Assembly (NCBI GenBank): GCA_964465385.1
Contig: CAYXIM010000019.1
Location: 1 to 22,805, forward strand
DNA from: JAAYBY01 sp964465385
GTDB lineage: Bacteria; Bacillota; Clostridia; Saccharofermentanales; UBA5734
Direction of reading: 5' to 3'
Length of the DNA stretch: 22,805 nucleotides
Shown here: piece after piece, positions 6,080-13,410 of the stretch
Layout: every line of letters begins with the position of its first letter
Position numbering within the stretch: the first letter of the stretch is position 1
Notes under the pieces: model-generated
Seen by the model: the letters and a program-made list of their open reading frames with translations, nothing else
Told to the model about the DNA's origin: nothing
Databases searched by the model: none
Position numbers and translations under genes: made by a program

Positions 6080-7528
6080 ATGAGCCCGTGGCAGTCACTG
6101 AAACCCGGTGCAAAAATCTTTTTCGTGGGCATTGGCGGTATCAGCATGAGCGGCCTGTCCGAGATCGCCCGGGCAGACGGTTACCAGGTCGCTGGATCCG
6201 ACCAAAACCCGGGCCTGCGGACCGGCCACTTGACCGATCAGGGCATTCATGTCTTCAGCGGCCATCGGGCTGACTGGATCGACCAGTTTGAGCCCGATCT
6301 GGTGGTTCACACGGCTGCGGTCCCACAGGATAACCCTGAACTGATCCAGGCCCGCAAACAAGCCATCCCCGTCGTCGACCGGGCCCGTTTTTTAGGCTGG
6401 CTTAACCGGTCCTACCAGTCTGTCATCAACATCGCCGGCACCCATGGCAAGACAACAACCACCGCCTTGTGCGCCCTCATGCTGATTGAAGCAGGCCTGG
6501 ACCCCGCCGTTCACTTGGGCGCTGAACTCAAGCAGTTTCAGGGCACCGTCCGCACCAGCCAGACCAAGGCCTTGATGCTGTCTGAAGCCTGCGAATACCA
6601 GAACAGTTTTTTACATTTTGATTCATCCACAGCTGCCATCCTCAACATCGACTACGACCATGTGGACAGCTTCAGCAACCTGGATGCCGTCATCGATGCC
6701 TTCACCCGGTTTGCCAGCAAGGTCCTACCCGGTGGCGCCTTGATCATCCCGGATGATGACCCCAACGTGCAGACCATGCTCGCCCGTCTGCGCCAGGAGC
6801 GGGCAGCTGCCGGCCAGCCTATGCCCCGGCTGGTCACCTTTGGCATTTCGGCCGACCATGAAAAAACCAAGGCCAGGCCGGATTATGCGGCCTGCAACCT
6901 GCAGCACCTGGCAGGCCTGCCTGTTTTTGACCTTTGTCACAAAGACAGCCGCCTGCGGGTCCACTTGCGCCTGCCAGGTCGTCACCACGTGATCGATGCC
7001 CTGGCCGCTGTGGCCTGTGCCCATGAAAACGGTGTCAGCCTTGAAACCGCCCTTTCGGTCCTGCAGACCTTTCAAGGGGCCGAGGGGCGTTTTACTGACA
7101 TCGGTCACTACCGGGGAGCCCGGGTGGTCGCCGATTACGCCCACCACCCCGCTGCGGCCAAGGCCACCTTGTCTGCAGCTGAACTGATCCCCCATCAAAA
7201 GCTCTGGGTTGTCTTTCAGCCACTGACCTTCAGCCGGACCCAGGTCCTGTTTAACGATTATGTGGCTGCCCTCAAGCCCTATCCGGTTGTTTTTTCAGAA
7301 ATCTACAGCGATCGGGAGAAAAACCCGGACCCGGTCAGCTCCCGCATGCTGGCTGAGCGTATCAACGCATTGGGTGGCCAGGCGACCTTTGCAGAAAACT
7401 TCGACCGCATCCGGGACTGGATCGACCAGCGGGTGCAGCCCGGTGATTTGCTTTTGGTTCTGGGCCCTGAGAACATCCGCGACTTTGCCGATCGCCTGAC
7501 CGGACGGACCAGCCACCTGGACGGCTGA
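6080..7528 (+). CDS. murC: UDP-N-acetylmuramate--L-alanine ligase
   Basis: Cytoplasmic ATP-dependent ligase that adds L-alanine to UDP-MurNAc, the first amino acid of the peptidoglycan stem. The 482-residue protein has the UDP-binding loop GIGGISMSG (17-25), the ATP loop GTHGKTTTT (120-128), the EACEYQNSFLHF motif (169-180), NIDYDHVD (189-196) and DYAHHP (352-357). The frame is open about 110 codons further upstream. The ATG at 6080 is chosen because GGAAGGA lies 10 nt before it and Mur homology begins about ten residues in. It is the only plus-strand gene here, divergent from spoVG and convergent with abiEii and ftsH. Near the C-terminal domain it reads FQPLTFSRT, where the family usually has His after FQP. 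Confidence 0.96.
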   Translation: MSPWQSLKPGAKIFFVGIGGISMSGLSEIARADGYQVAGSDQNPGLRTGHLTDQGIHVFSGHRADWIDQFEPDLVVHTAAVPQDNPELIQARKQAIPVVDRARFLGWLNRSYQSVINIAGTHGKTTTTALCALMLIEAGLDPAVHLGAELKQFQGTVRTSQTKALMLSEACEYQNSFLHFDSSTAAILNIDYDHVDSFSNLDAVIDAFTRFASKVLPGGALIIPDDDPNVQTMLARLRQERAAAGQPMPRLVTFGISADHEKTKARPDYAACNLQHLAGLPVFDLCHKDSRLRVHLRLPGRHHVIDALAAVACAHENGVSLETALSVLQTFQGAEGRFTDIGHYRGARVVADYAHHPAAAKATLSAAELIPHQKLWVVFQPLTFSRTQVLFNDYVAALKPYPVVFSEIYSDREKNPDPVSSRMLAERINALGGQATFAENFDRIRDWIDQRVQPGDLLLVLGPENIRDFADRLTGRTSHLDG

Positions 7529-7552
7529 ACGCCTACAGCACAAAACCCCTTT

Positions 7553-7571
7553 ACGTTAAAAAGACCGCAGC
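7553..7571 (+). repeat. Left half of split inverted repeat flanking the abiE island
   Basis: ACGTTAAAAAGACCGCAGC here is matched by the reverse complement of 9391-9407, ACGTAAAAGACCGCAGC, with only a 2-base length difference in the A-run. It lies 24 nt after the murC stop. Joined to its partner it would form a 9-bp GC-rich stem flanked by A and T tracts, a bidirectional intrinsic terminator. Confidence 0.85.
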
Positions 7572-7588
7572 TGGGGGTGGTTATTTTT
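7563..7588 (+). terminator. Weak possible terminator for murC
   Basis: GACCGC (7563-7568) can pair with GTGGTT (7577-7582) through six pairs, two of them G-U, around an 8-nt loop, followed by ATTTTT. It uses the left half of the split repeat as its 5' arm. It is much weaker than the hairpin the two repeat halves would make together. Confidence 0.35.
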
Positions 7589-7671
7589 GTCCGAGCAACA
7601 ATACAAGACTAGATTACACATCCAAATATGTCATCTTTGATGTTTCGATGGGAGCGGTAGAGAAGTGTATA

Positions 7672-8568
7672 TTATTCCCAGCAACCGTCAGTCGAACTCC
7701 AGATTTTTTCAAACACTTTGTCCGATTCTATAGCAATTATTATATCCCGTAGAAAAATATTGATAGCAGACAACAGCTCCCGAAAATCCACCTCCGATGT
7801 TTTGATTTTCCGTAAAAATGCCATCCACTTTTTCTGCATGCCGGAATCGCTATCCAAATCCATTAGAAGATCAAATTGTTTTATACCGAAATCGCGATCC
7901 CGGTTGGCAAAGGTCTTTTTAATGGCTTCTTTCAACACTGCTCCGTCAAAGTTAAATTTTCGCGAAAGATAAAGAATGTCAAAGTAATCCTTCATGCGGC
8001 TGGAATATTCCATAAGGAACAGAATTGCATCCAGTTTCTCAGCAATTGTGCTTTCAGCAGAAAAGGCGCTTATAAACGGCGATTCAAACCCAGGCAGCTG
8101 GGTTGGTATCCGATGCTTTTTCGCACCGGGCACAATGACATCTCCAACCCCGAAATCAAGGGTGAACGCAGTGCGGGTGTTTTTGATCCGAGTTATAACT
8201 GTTGCGGCAACTCCTGTGTATTTTTTAGTCACGGAGATCGGCTCGATACGGGTAACTTCAAATGCTATATAACCATTGCCTGTTTCAACTGCCAGTATCT
8301 CATCTAAAATCGGCCGAAGGCCTTCTGGCGTATTGGGGATGGATTTTAACAGGAAGTCCACATCCACGGTAACACGGCTTTCGAAATCAGTAAGTGTGTA
8401 GATTAACATACCACCCTTCAGAATCGAATTTTTTGAATATTTCGATCCCTGCAGTTTGCGCAAAAATTCCTCCTGACAGAACAACTGCAGACACAGCTGA
8501 TAGCTCCTGCCTGTTTCCCTGGCTTTGTTTTTAAGACGGGCAAGAACGGATGCAGCGAAATCAGCCAT
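7672..8568 (-). CDS. abiEii: AbiEii nucleotidyltransferase toxin (type IV TA, phage abortive infection)
   Basis: Predicted toxin of the AbiE system, a DNA polymerase beta-like nucleotidyltransferase; characterised relatives use nucleoside triphosphates to block growth during phage infection. The 298-residue protein shows the AbiEii/AbiGii pattern: ILKGG at 49-53, VDVDF at 68-72 with the paired acidic residues Asp69 and Asp71, and later AEKLDAI (176-182) and RMKDYFDI (191-198). The start ATG overlaps the end of the antitoxin gene by 8 nt (ATGGCTGA), with GGGGGTG upstream. Sampled lines run at about 40-50% GC against about 60% typical of the flanks, which suggests transfer. It runs convergently to murC. 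Confidence 0.9.
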   Translation of the reverse strand: MADFAASVLARLKNKARETGRSYQLCLQLFCQEEFLRKLQGSKYSKNSILKGGMLIYTLTDFESRVTVDVDFLLKSIPNTPEGLRPILDEILAVETGNGYIAFEVTRIEPISVTKKYTGVAATVITRIKNTRTAFTLDFGVGDVIVPGAKKHRIPTQLPGFESPFISAFSAESTIAEKLDAILFLMEYSSRMKDYFDILYLSRKFNFDGAVLKEAIKKTFANRDRDFGIKQFDLLMDLDSDSGMQKKWMAFLRKIKTSEVDFRELLSAINIFLRDIIIAIESDKVFEKIWSSTDGCWE

Positions 8569-9160
8569 TCAATAGCACCCCCATCAGCGCAGTTACCTGC
8601 TTGTAGACACGCAGTTTTTTTGCATAGACCGACAGATTTGCAAGGTTCTTCCTCTCGTCAGCTGCATATGCATTAACCGCTTTGGCAAACATTTCACTAT
8701 CCATCTGAGAACGCCGCTTAAAAGAATCGCAAATTGTACGCTCACGATCATATATTTTCAATTTGATACCTGACCATTCGCTCATGGTTTCACCCAGCTC
8801 AAAGATATTTTCCTGCAGCATATACCAGCGCACAGGCGGATAAGATATTTTGAATCTTGAGCGCGTAACAGTCCGCCTGAATGCAAGATGCCACTCAAGC
8901 GGTGTTTTATCACTGTATCCATAATAGAACAGGGCCGAGTCCATACAAATAATCCCGTCCGGGAAAAGCTGTGCGATAACAGCCTCTTCCTGCAGGTTTT
9001 CAGCGGGCAGAGCATAATAGCCACTTCGTATGCGGACAATCAACCCCTGCCTGCACATTCTCGCAACAGCATAATTGGCAAAGCCTGCAGCATTGAAGTC
9101 GGCGGTACGTGCAATCCCGCCTGCATCATTGATTATTTTTTCTATTTTATTTCTATCCAA
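8561..9160 (-). CDS. abiEi: AbiEi antitoxin / transcriptional autorepressor
   Basis: Predicted cognate antitoxin of the downstream AbiEii. The N-terminal region (KIEKIINDAGG ... ADFNAAGF ... MCRQGLIVRIRSGYYAL) is the winged-helix DNA-binding domain typical of AbiEi. The C-terminal part (RERTICDSF ... YAKKLRVYKQVTALM) is the antitoxin region. Known relatives repress their own operon by binding inverted repeats in the promoter. An ATG at 9217 is in frame, but it lies inside a TGCTACAAT extended -10 element, so it would not be in the mRNA from that promoter. The TTG at 9160 has GGAG 10 nt upstream and gives a family-like N-terminus, so I prefer it (199 residues). Low GC like abiEii. Confidence 0.88.
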   Translation of the reverse strand: MDRNKIEKIINDAGGIARTADFNAAGFANYAVARMCRQGLIVRIRSGYYALPAENLQEEAVIAQLFPDGIICMDSALFYYGYSDKTPLEWHLAFRRTVTRSRFKISYPPVRWYMLQENIFELGETMSEWSGIKLKIYDRERTICDSFKRRSQMDSEMFAKAVNAYAADERKNLANLSVYAKKLRVYKQVTALMGVLLNG

Positions 9161-9190
9161 AATATATGTCGCTCCAATCAAACGCTCATC

Positions 9191-9204
9191 ACTCAAATGT
9201 GAGT
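9191..9204. promoter_or_regulatory. Candidate AbiEi operator (inverted repeat)
   Basis: On the minus strand ACTCA-CATT-TGAGT is a perfect 5-bp inverted repeat with a 4-bp spacer. It sits at the expected transcription start, just downstream of the extended -10 of abiEi. The position suits negative autoregulation by the winged-helix antitoxin. Confidence 0.45.
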
Positions 9205-9207
9205 TCG

Positions 9208-9216
9208 ATTGTAGCA
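9208..9216 (-). promoter_or_regulatory. Extended -10 promoter of abiEi-abiEii
   Basis: On the minus strand TGC TACAAT (9216-9208) matches the extended -10 form with five of six consensus bases. No clear -35 is present. It places the start of transcription near 9201, downstream of the ATG at 9217, and so decides the abiEi start. Confidence 0.55.
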
Positions 9217-9308
9217 TGTTCCAAAAGAAGAGTACAGCGCATCAAAATCGTTTATAACTGCATCGGGGAGTTTAAGCCCACAAGGGGCAAAATTTCCGGT
9301 GAAAACTT

Positions 9309-9358
9309 AAAAATCGGCATAGCCCATGTTGCGCTGGAAACCATGCCGATTTTTTTTG
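9309..9358. terminator. Bidirectional terminator between ftsH and abiEi
   Basis: AAATCGGCAT (9311-9320) pairs perfectly with ATGCCGATTT (9343-9352) around a 22-nt loop. It is followed by a run of T on the plus strand (9351-9357) and by TTTTTAAG on the minus strand. On the minus strand it would end ftsH transcripts before the abiE promoter. On the plus strand it would stop anything reading antisense through abiE. Confidence 0.8.
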
Positions 9359-9390
9359 CTTAACCGAATCCCCACTATCAGATGGCGGGC

Positions 9391-9407
9391 GCTGCGGTCT
9401 TTTACGT
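9391..9407 (-). repeat. Right half of split inverted repeat flanking the abiE island
   Basis: The plus strand reads GCTGCGGTCTTTTACGT, the inverted copy of 7553-7571. It lies 6 nt past the ftsH stop. The stretch between the two halves (7572-9390, about 1.8 kb) holds only the AbiE pair, its promoter and a terminator. Confidence 0.85.
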
Positions 9408-9413
9408 GTCAGG

Positions 9414-11354
9414 TCAATCAGCCGGGTCGTCCGGTGGCCCGGCTTCATCAATCGGATCCAGGTCCTCAATGACCACCGGCCGCTCATGGCCGGTCTCAGG
9501 CTGCTCTGCCTGTGCGGGTGCTTGTTCAGCTGTATATTGCTGGTAGAGGGCTTCGAAGGCTTCCCCTTCCACTTTTTCCTGTTCAAGCAAGGTGTCAGCC
9601 AGGGCATTGAGCAGGGCCATCTTGTCTTGGAGGATGCTCAAAACCTGTTCGTAGGCGTCATCGATGATTTGCTTGATCTCTTCATCGATCACGCTGGCCA
9701 GCTTGTCGCTGTATTTTTGAACATGCCCGTAATCTTTGCCGAGGAAAACCTCTTCCCCGTTGCCAAAAACCAGGTTGCCCAGCCGTTTGCTCATGCCGTA
9801 TTTGGTGATCATGTCGCGGGCAATGCTGTTACAGGTTTGCAGGTCATTGGACGCCCCTGTGCTGATCTCATCGAAGACCAGTTCTTCCGCCGCCCGGCCA
9901 CCCAGTGCAATCATGATCTGCGCCAGCAGGTGGCTGCGCGTTGCATAATAGGTGTCTTCATGGGGCTTGTGGGCCGTGTAGCCCCCAGCACCGCCGGCTG
10001 GAATGATGGAGATGCGCTCCACCTTGTCGGTTTCTGAAACTGTCCGCAAAACGATGGCGTGGCCGGCCTCGTGGTAGGCGGTCAGCTTGCGTTCTTTTTC
10101 ACTGATGATGCGGCTTTTCTTTTCAGGACCGATCATGATCTTGAAAACCGCTTCCGAAATGTCTTCGTAGGAAATCTGGCGTGCCGATTTGCGGGCCGCC
10201 AGCAGGGCCGCTTCGTTGAGCAGGTTGGCCAGGTCAGCACCGGTAAAGCCCGGCGTGATCTTGGCAATTTCTTTGAGATCCACGCTGTCATCCAGGGGCT
10301 TGCCACGGGCATGCACCTGGAGGATTTCTTCACGGCCGCGGATGTCTGGCCGCATGACCATGATGCGGCGATCGAAGCGGCCGGGCCTTAAGAGGGCAGG
10401 ATCTAAAATATCCGGGCGGTTGGTTGCTGCCAGGACGATGACCCCCTCGTTGGGTCCAAAGCCATCCATTTCCACCAGCAACTGGTTGAGCGTTTGTTCC
10501 CGCTCGTCATGGCCGCCGCCCAGGCCAGCCCCGCGGTGGCGGCCGACCGCATCGATCTCATCAATAAAGACAATGCAGGGGGCGTTTTTCTTGGCGTTTT
10601 CAAACAGGTCCCGCACCCTGGAAGCCCCCACGCCCACGAACATCTCGACAAAGTCCGAGCCGCTGATGGAGTAAAAAGGCACCCCGGCCTCGCCGGAGAC
10701 CGCCTTGGCCAGCAGGGTTTTTCCGGTTCCAGGCGCGCCGACCAGCAAGAGGCCGCGCGGGATCTTGGCCCCCAGTTCAGAATACTTCTTGGGGTTTTTC
10801 AGAAAGTCGACCACTTCCTGAAGTTCTTCTTTTTCTTCATCGGCACCGGCCACATCAGCAAAGGTCACCTTGTTTTTGGTTGGGTCGCTCAGGCGGGCCC
10901 GGCTGCGGCCAAAGGTCATGGCGCTGCGGCCGTCCCCTGACTGCCTGGAATAGGTGAACCAAATGAAAGCCCCCATGCCCAGCACCATGATCAAGATCAA
11001 GATGATGTTGAGCCAGCTGGTGATGTCGGTCGGCTCCACATAATCAAAACGCTTGATTTTGCCTTCCGCTTCTGCATCCAGCAAGAGGTCGAGGAATTTT
11101 TCCATCCACAGCGGGGCCACCGATTTACTGACCGTCCGACTGGGTGTGCTGTCCGTCTGCTCATACACGATGGCAATGTTGTAGCCGGTGACCACCACTT
11201 CGCTGACACGACCGCTTGCGATCTCTTCTGTCAGCTCGGACAGGCTGATTTCCTCCGGCTTGGTCAGCCGGGACATGAAAAAAGACAAAAATATAATGAC
11301 TGCCAGCAGGATGATGTAAAAGGACATCCCGCTAAAGGCACGTTTTGGTTTCAT
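9414..11354 (-). CDS. ftsH: ATP-dependent zinc metalloprotease FtsH
   Basis: Membrane-anchored AAA+ protease that degrades misfolded membrane proteins and regulators. The 646-residue protein has a membrane segment at about 11-29, a periplasm-side domain and a second segment at about 115-134. The AAA module carries Walker A GAPGTGKT (206-213), Walker B IVFIDEIDA (261-269) and the second region of homology with RPGRFDRR (323-330). The zinc site is HEAGH (428-432), with Asp504 in ASNDLQ as the likely third ligand. The start at 11354 is set by AGGAGG six bases upstream and overlaps the hpt stop as ATGA; a longer in-frame start is not supported. The C-terminal tail is acidic and Pro/Glu/Gln-rich. 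It is the last gene of the rplI unit. Confidence 0.97.
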   Translation of the reverse strand: MKPKRAFSGMSFYIILLAVIIFLSFFMSRLTKPEEISLSELTEEIASGRVSEVVVTGYNIAIVYEQTDSTPSRTVSKSVAPLWMEKFLDLLLDAEAEGKIKRFDYVEPTDITSWLNIILILIMVLGMGAFIWFTYSRQSGDGRSAMTFGRSRARLSDPTKNKVTFADVAGADEEKEELQEVVDFLKNPKKYSELGAKIPRGLLLVGAPGTGKTLLAKAVSGEAGVPFYSISGSDFVEMFVGVGASRVRDLFENAKKNAPCIVFIDEIDAVGRHRGAGLGGGHDEREQTLNQLLVEMDGFGPNEGVIVLAATNRPDILDPALLRPGRFDRRIMVMRPDIRGREEILQVHARGKPLDDSVDLKEIAKITPGFTGADLANLLNEAALLAARKSARQISYEDISEAVFKIMIGPEKKSRIISEKERKLTAYHEAGHAIVLRTVSETDKVERISIIPAGGAGGYTAHKPHEDTYYATRSHLLAQIMIALGGRAAEELVFDEISTGASNDLQTCNSIARDMITKYGMSKRLGNLVFGNGEEVFLGKDYGHVQKYSDKLASVIDEEIKQIIDDAYEQVLSILQDKMALLNALADTLLEQEKVEGEAFEALYQQYTAEQAPAQAEQPETGHERPVVIEDLDPIDEAGPPDDPAD

Positions 11355-11896
11355 TGCGGTCCTCCTTGCTCCCCGTCTCCGAGAATGCAAACATCGGGCA
11401 GGTTTCTGTATCGGCCATCATAATCCAGGCCGTAACCTACGATGAACTCATCGGGAATTTTCATACCCACATAATCAACGGCGACTTTGATCTTGCGTCG
11501 CTCCGGTTTATCAAAAGCCGTGCACAGGGCAATGCTGGCAGGCCTGCGTGTTCCCAGCAGCTGCTTGAGGTGGTTCAATGTCAACCCCGAGTCGACAATG
11601 TCCTCGACGATGATGATGTGCTGGCCGGTGATATTGGAATCGAGGTCTTTGGTGATGCGAACAATACCCGAGGTGCGTGTCCCGCTGCCATAGCTGGAAA
11701 CGGACATAAAATCGATGCGGCACGGAATGGTCAAGTGGCGGGCCAGGTCAGCCATAAAGACATAGGCCCCTTTCAACACACCAATCAGGATCACTTCACG
11801 GCCCGCATAGTCGCGGGAAATTTGTTCGCCCAGCCGCTTGCACATGCGGCTGATTTTCTCGCGATCAATCAAAACATCCTTGAGTACTTTGGTCAC
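11351..11896 (-). CDS. hpt: Hypoxanthine phosphoribosyltransferase
   Basis: Purine salvage enzyme that converts hypoxanthine or guanine plus PRPP into IMP or GMP. The 181-residue protein has the type I PRTase layout: LKGAYVF at 41-47, the SSYGSGTRTSG flexible loop near 67-77, the PRPP-binding loop VEDIVDSGLT at 97-106, and VDYVGMKIPDEFIVGYGLDYDGRYRNLP near the C-terminus. The start is GTG, with AAGGAGG 11 nt upstream, which is slightly long. It lies 35 nt after tilS and overlaps ftsH by ATGA. The tilS-hpt-ftsH order is a classic Firmicutes arrangement. Confidence 0.97.
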   Translation of the reverse strand: MTKVLKDVLIDREKISRMCKRLGEQISRDYAGREVILIGVLKGAYVFMADLARHLTIPCRIDFMSVSSYGSGTRTSGIVRITKDLDSNITGQHIIIVEDIVDSGLTLNHLKQLLGTRRPASIALCTAFDKPERRKIKVAVDYVGMKIPDEFIVGYGLDYDGRYRNLPDVCILGDGEQGGPQ

Positions 11897-11931
11897 CTCT
11901 GTTGACGCCTCCTTGTTGAGCTTTCCTTATT

Positions 11932-13410
11932 CTAACCGATATCTGGAATTAGAACCACCCTTTGTGTGTCAAAAAGTGACTGATTTGAAAACAGATCCAG
12001 CAGCAGCAGCCTGTCAGGCGCCTGGCCAGCTTTCGGGAGGCGGTATTGATGTCCGACAGGCCCGCCAGGAAACCAGACCAGGTCGGGCCCGTCCATCAGC
12101 AGCAGCAAGCGGTCCCGATCAGCCGGGTGGATGCGTTGTTGCTGCAGGTAGCGCTTGAGCCGTTGCGGTGTGTCCCGGTGGCCAAGCAGAATCCGGTCTC
12201 CAGGCCTTCTGGTTCGCAAACGGAAAGCCTCGGCCCGGTCGCCAGCCACCCGCACCCGCCTGCCCCGATCCCCTCTCTCCTTGTCATCACCTTGCCAGCT
12301 GGCCCGGATGGACCAGGGCGTGCCGGGAATGGGCGTGACCCCCGGGATGGCAAGGGGCAAATCAAGTTCAAGGGCCTGCTTGTCTGGATCCTGGGTCATT
12401 TTCCGTTCCAGCCGCAGGACCTTACCGTCAAAAAGCAAGGTCCAGCGGTCGGGCAGGTCCAGCGACTGCCAGGCCTGTGCCCGGGGGATCCAGTCTTGCA
12501 TCAGTTGGATATGCTTTTGCGCCAGGTGCTGGCGCTGACCGGTCGCCCGTTCCCAAAAACACCGGATCAGCCGGGGATGAAAAACAGCCCCATGGTCCAG
12601 GTAAGCAGCCCGGTTGATGCCGCCGTCCTGCAGACAGCGGTCGGTGGCCTGCTGGATGATGTGGTCGATCAGCTGGCGGTCCGCCTCCAGGTTAAGCGCC
12701 GCCCGTCCGATCGATGGGATCGGGTCGCCACCCAGCAAGGTCTCCCACAACGGCAACAGGTGATGGCGCAGGCGGTTGCGGATGGTGAAATCCAGGTCAT
12801 TGGTGGCATCGTGACGCCAGGGGATCTGCTGTTGCTGCAAATAAGCCTCCAGGTCCGACCGCCGAAGGTCCAGCAGGGGACGGATGAGAAAGCCGTCTTT
12901 TTTTTTCATGCCTGATAAACCGTCCAGGCCGGCACCTCGGCCCAGGTGCATCAAGAGGGTTTCTGCCTGGTCGTCCAGGTGGTGTGCCAGGGCTATCAGC
13001 ACCGGTTGCCCCCGGTCGGCACAGCTGGTTCTCAGGTCTTCAAAAACCTGCTGGCGGACCTGCCGGCCGGCCAGTTCCAGGCCCAAGCCTGCTTGAGCCG
13101 CCAGGGCGGGCAGGTCAAAGGAACGGATCTCAAGGTCAATGCCTTGCTGGCGGCAAAACGCTGCCACAAAATCCCGGTCACCGTCTGCTGCGGCGCCGCG
13201 GATGCCATGGTGGATGTGAACACAGGAACAAGAAAAAGACAACGGCTGCTGCACAGCCAGCAAAAGCGACAAAAGCGCCATGGAATCGGCGCCACCAGAC
13301 AGGGCCACGACCACGTGGCTGCCCGCAGGGATCAAGGCCTGCTGGCGGATGGTCCGGCAGATCCGGCCAGCCAGCAGGTGTGGTTCCGGGCAGGAGGCCT
13401 GGCCAGTCAT
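11932..13410 (-). CDS. tilS: tRNA(Ile)-lysidine synthase
   Basis: N-type ATP pyrophosphatase that adds lysine to C34 of the CAU-anticodon isoleucine tRNA, so that it reads AUA. The 492-residue product has the PP-loop SGGADS at 38-43, VHIHHGIRG at 64-72 and HHLDDQAET at 143-151. A helical linker and a C-terminal TilS domain follow (RPGDRI ... LKRYLQQQRIHPADRDRLLLL). The ATG overlaps the dnaB stop as ATGA and has no clear ribosome binding site, so translation is probably coupled. The C-terminal part is rich in Gln, Arg and Asp. It sits between dnaB and hpt in the same operon. Confidence 0.96.
   Translation of the reverse strand: MTGQASCPEPHLLAGRICRTIRQQALIPAGSHVVVALSGGADSMALLSLLLAVQQPLSFSCSCVHIHHGIRGAAADGDRDFVAAFCRQQGIDLEIRSFDLPALAAQAGLGLELAGRQVRQQVFEDLRTSCADRGQPVLIALAHHLDDQAETLLMHLGRGAGLDGLSGMKKKDGFLIRPLLDLRRSDLEAYLQQQQIPWRHDATNDLDFTIRNRLRHHLLPLWETLLGGDPIPSIGRAALNLEADRQLIDHIIQQATDRCLQDGGINRAAYLDHGAVFHPRLIRCFWERATGQRQHLAQKHIQLMQDWIPRAQAWQSLDLPDRWTLLFDGKVLRLERKMTQDPDKQALELDLPLAIPGVTPIPGTPWSIRASWQGDDKERGDRGRRVRVAGDRAEAFRLRTRRPGDRILLGHRDTPQRLKRYLQQQRIHPADRDRLLLLMDGPDLVWFPGGPVGHQYRLPKAGQAPDRLLLLDLFSNQSLFDTQRVVLIPDIG

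Noticed and set aside
9270..9300. GCCC/GGGC small hairpin upstream of abiEi
   Set aside because: A 4-bp stem without flanking signal is expected by chance.
12046..12915. A 289-codon open frame on the plus strand opposite tilS
   Set aside because: The minus strand carries a full-length tilS with all motifs. The antisense product shows no family features and is rich in Pro, Gln and Arg as expected for a shadow frame.
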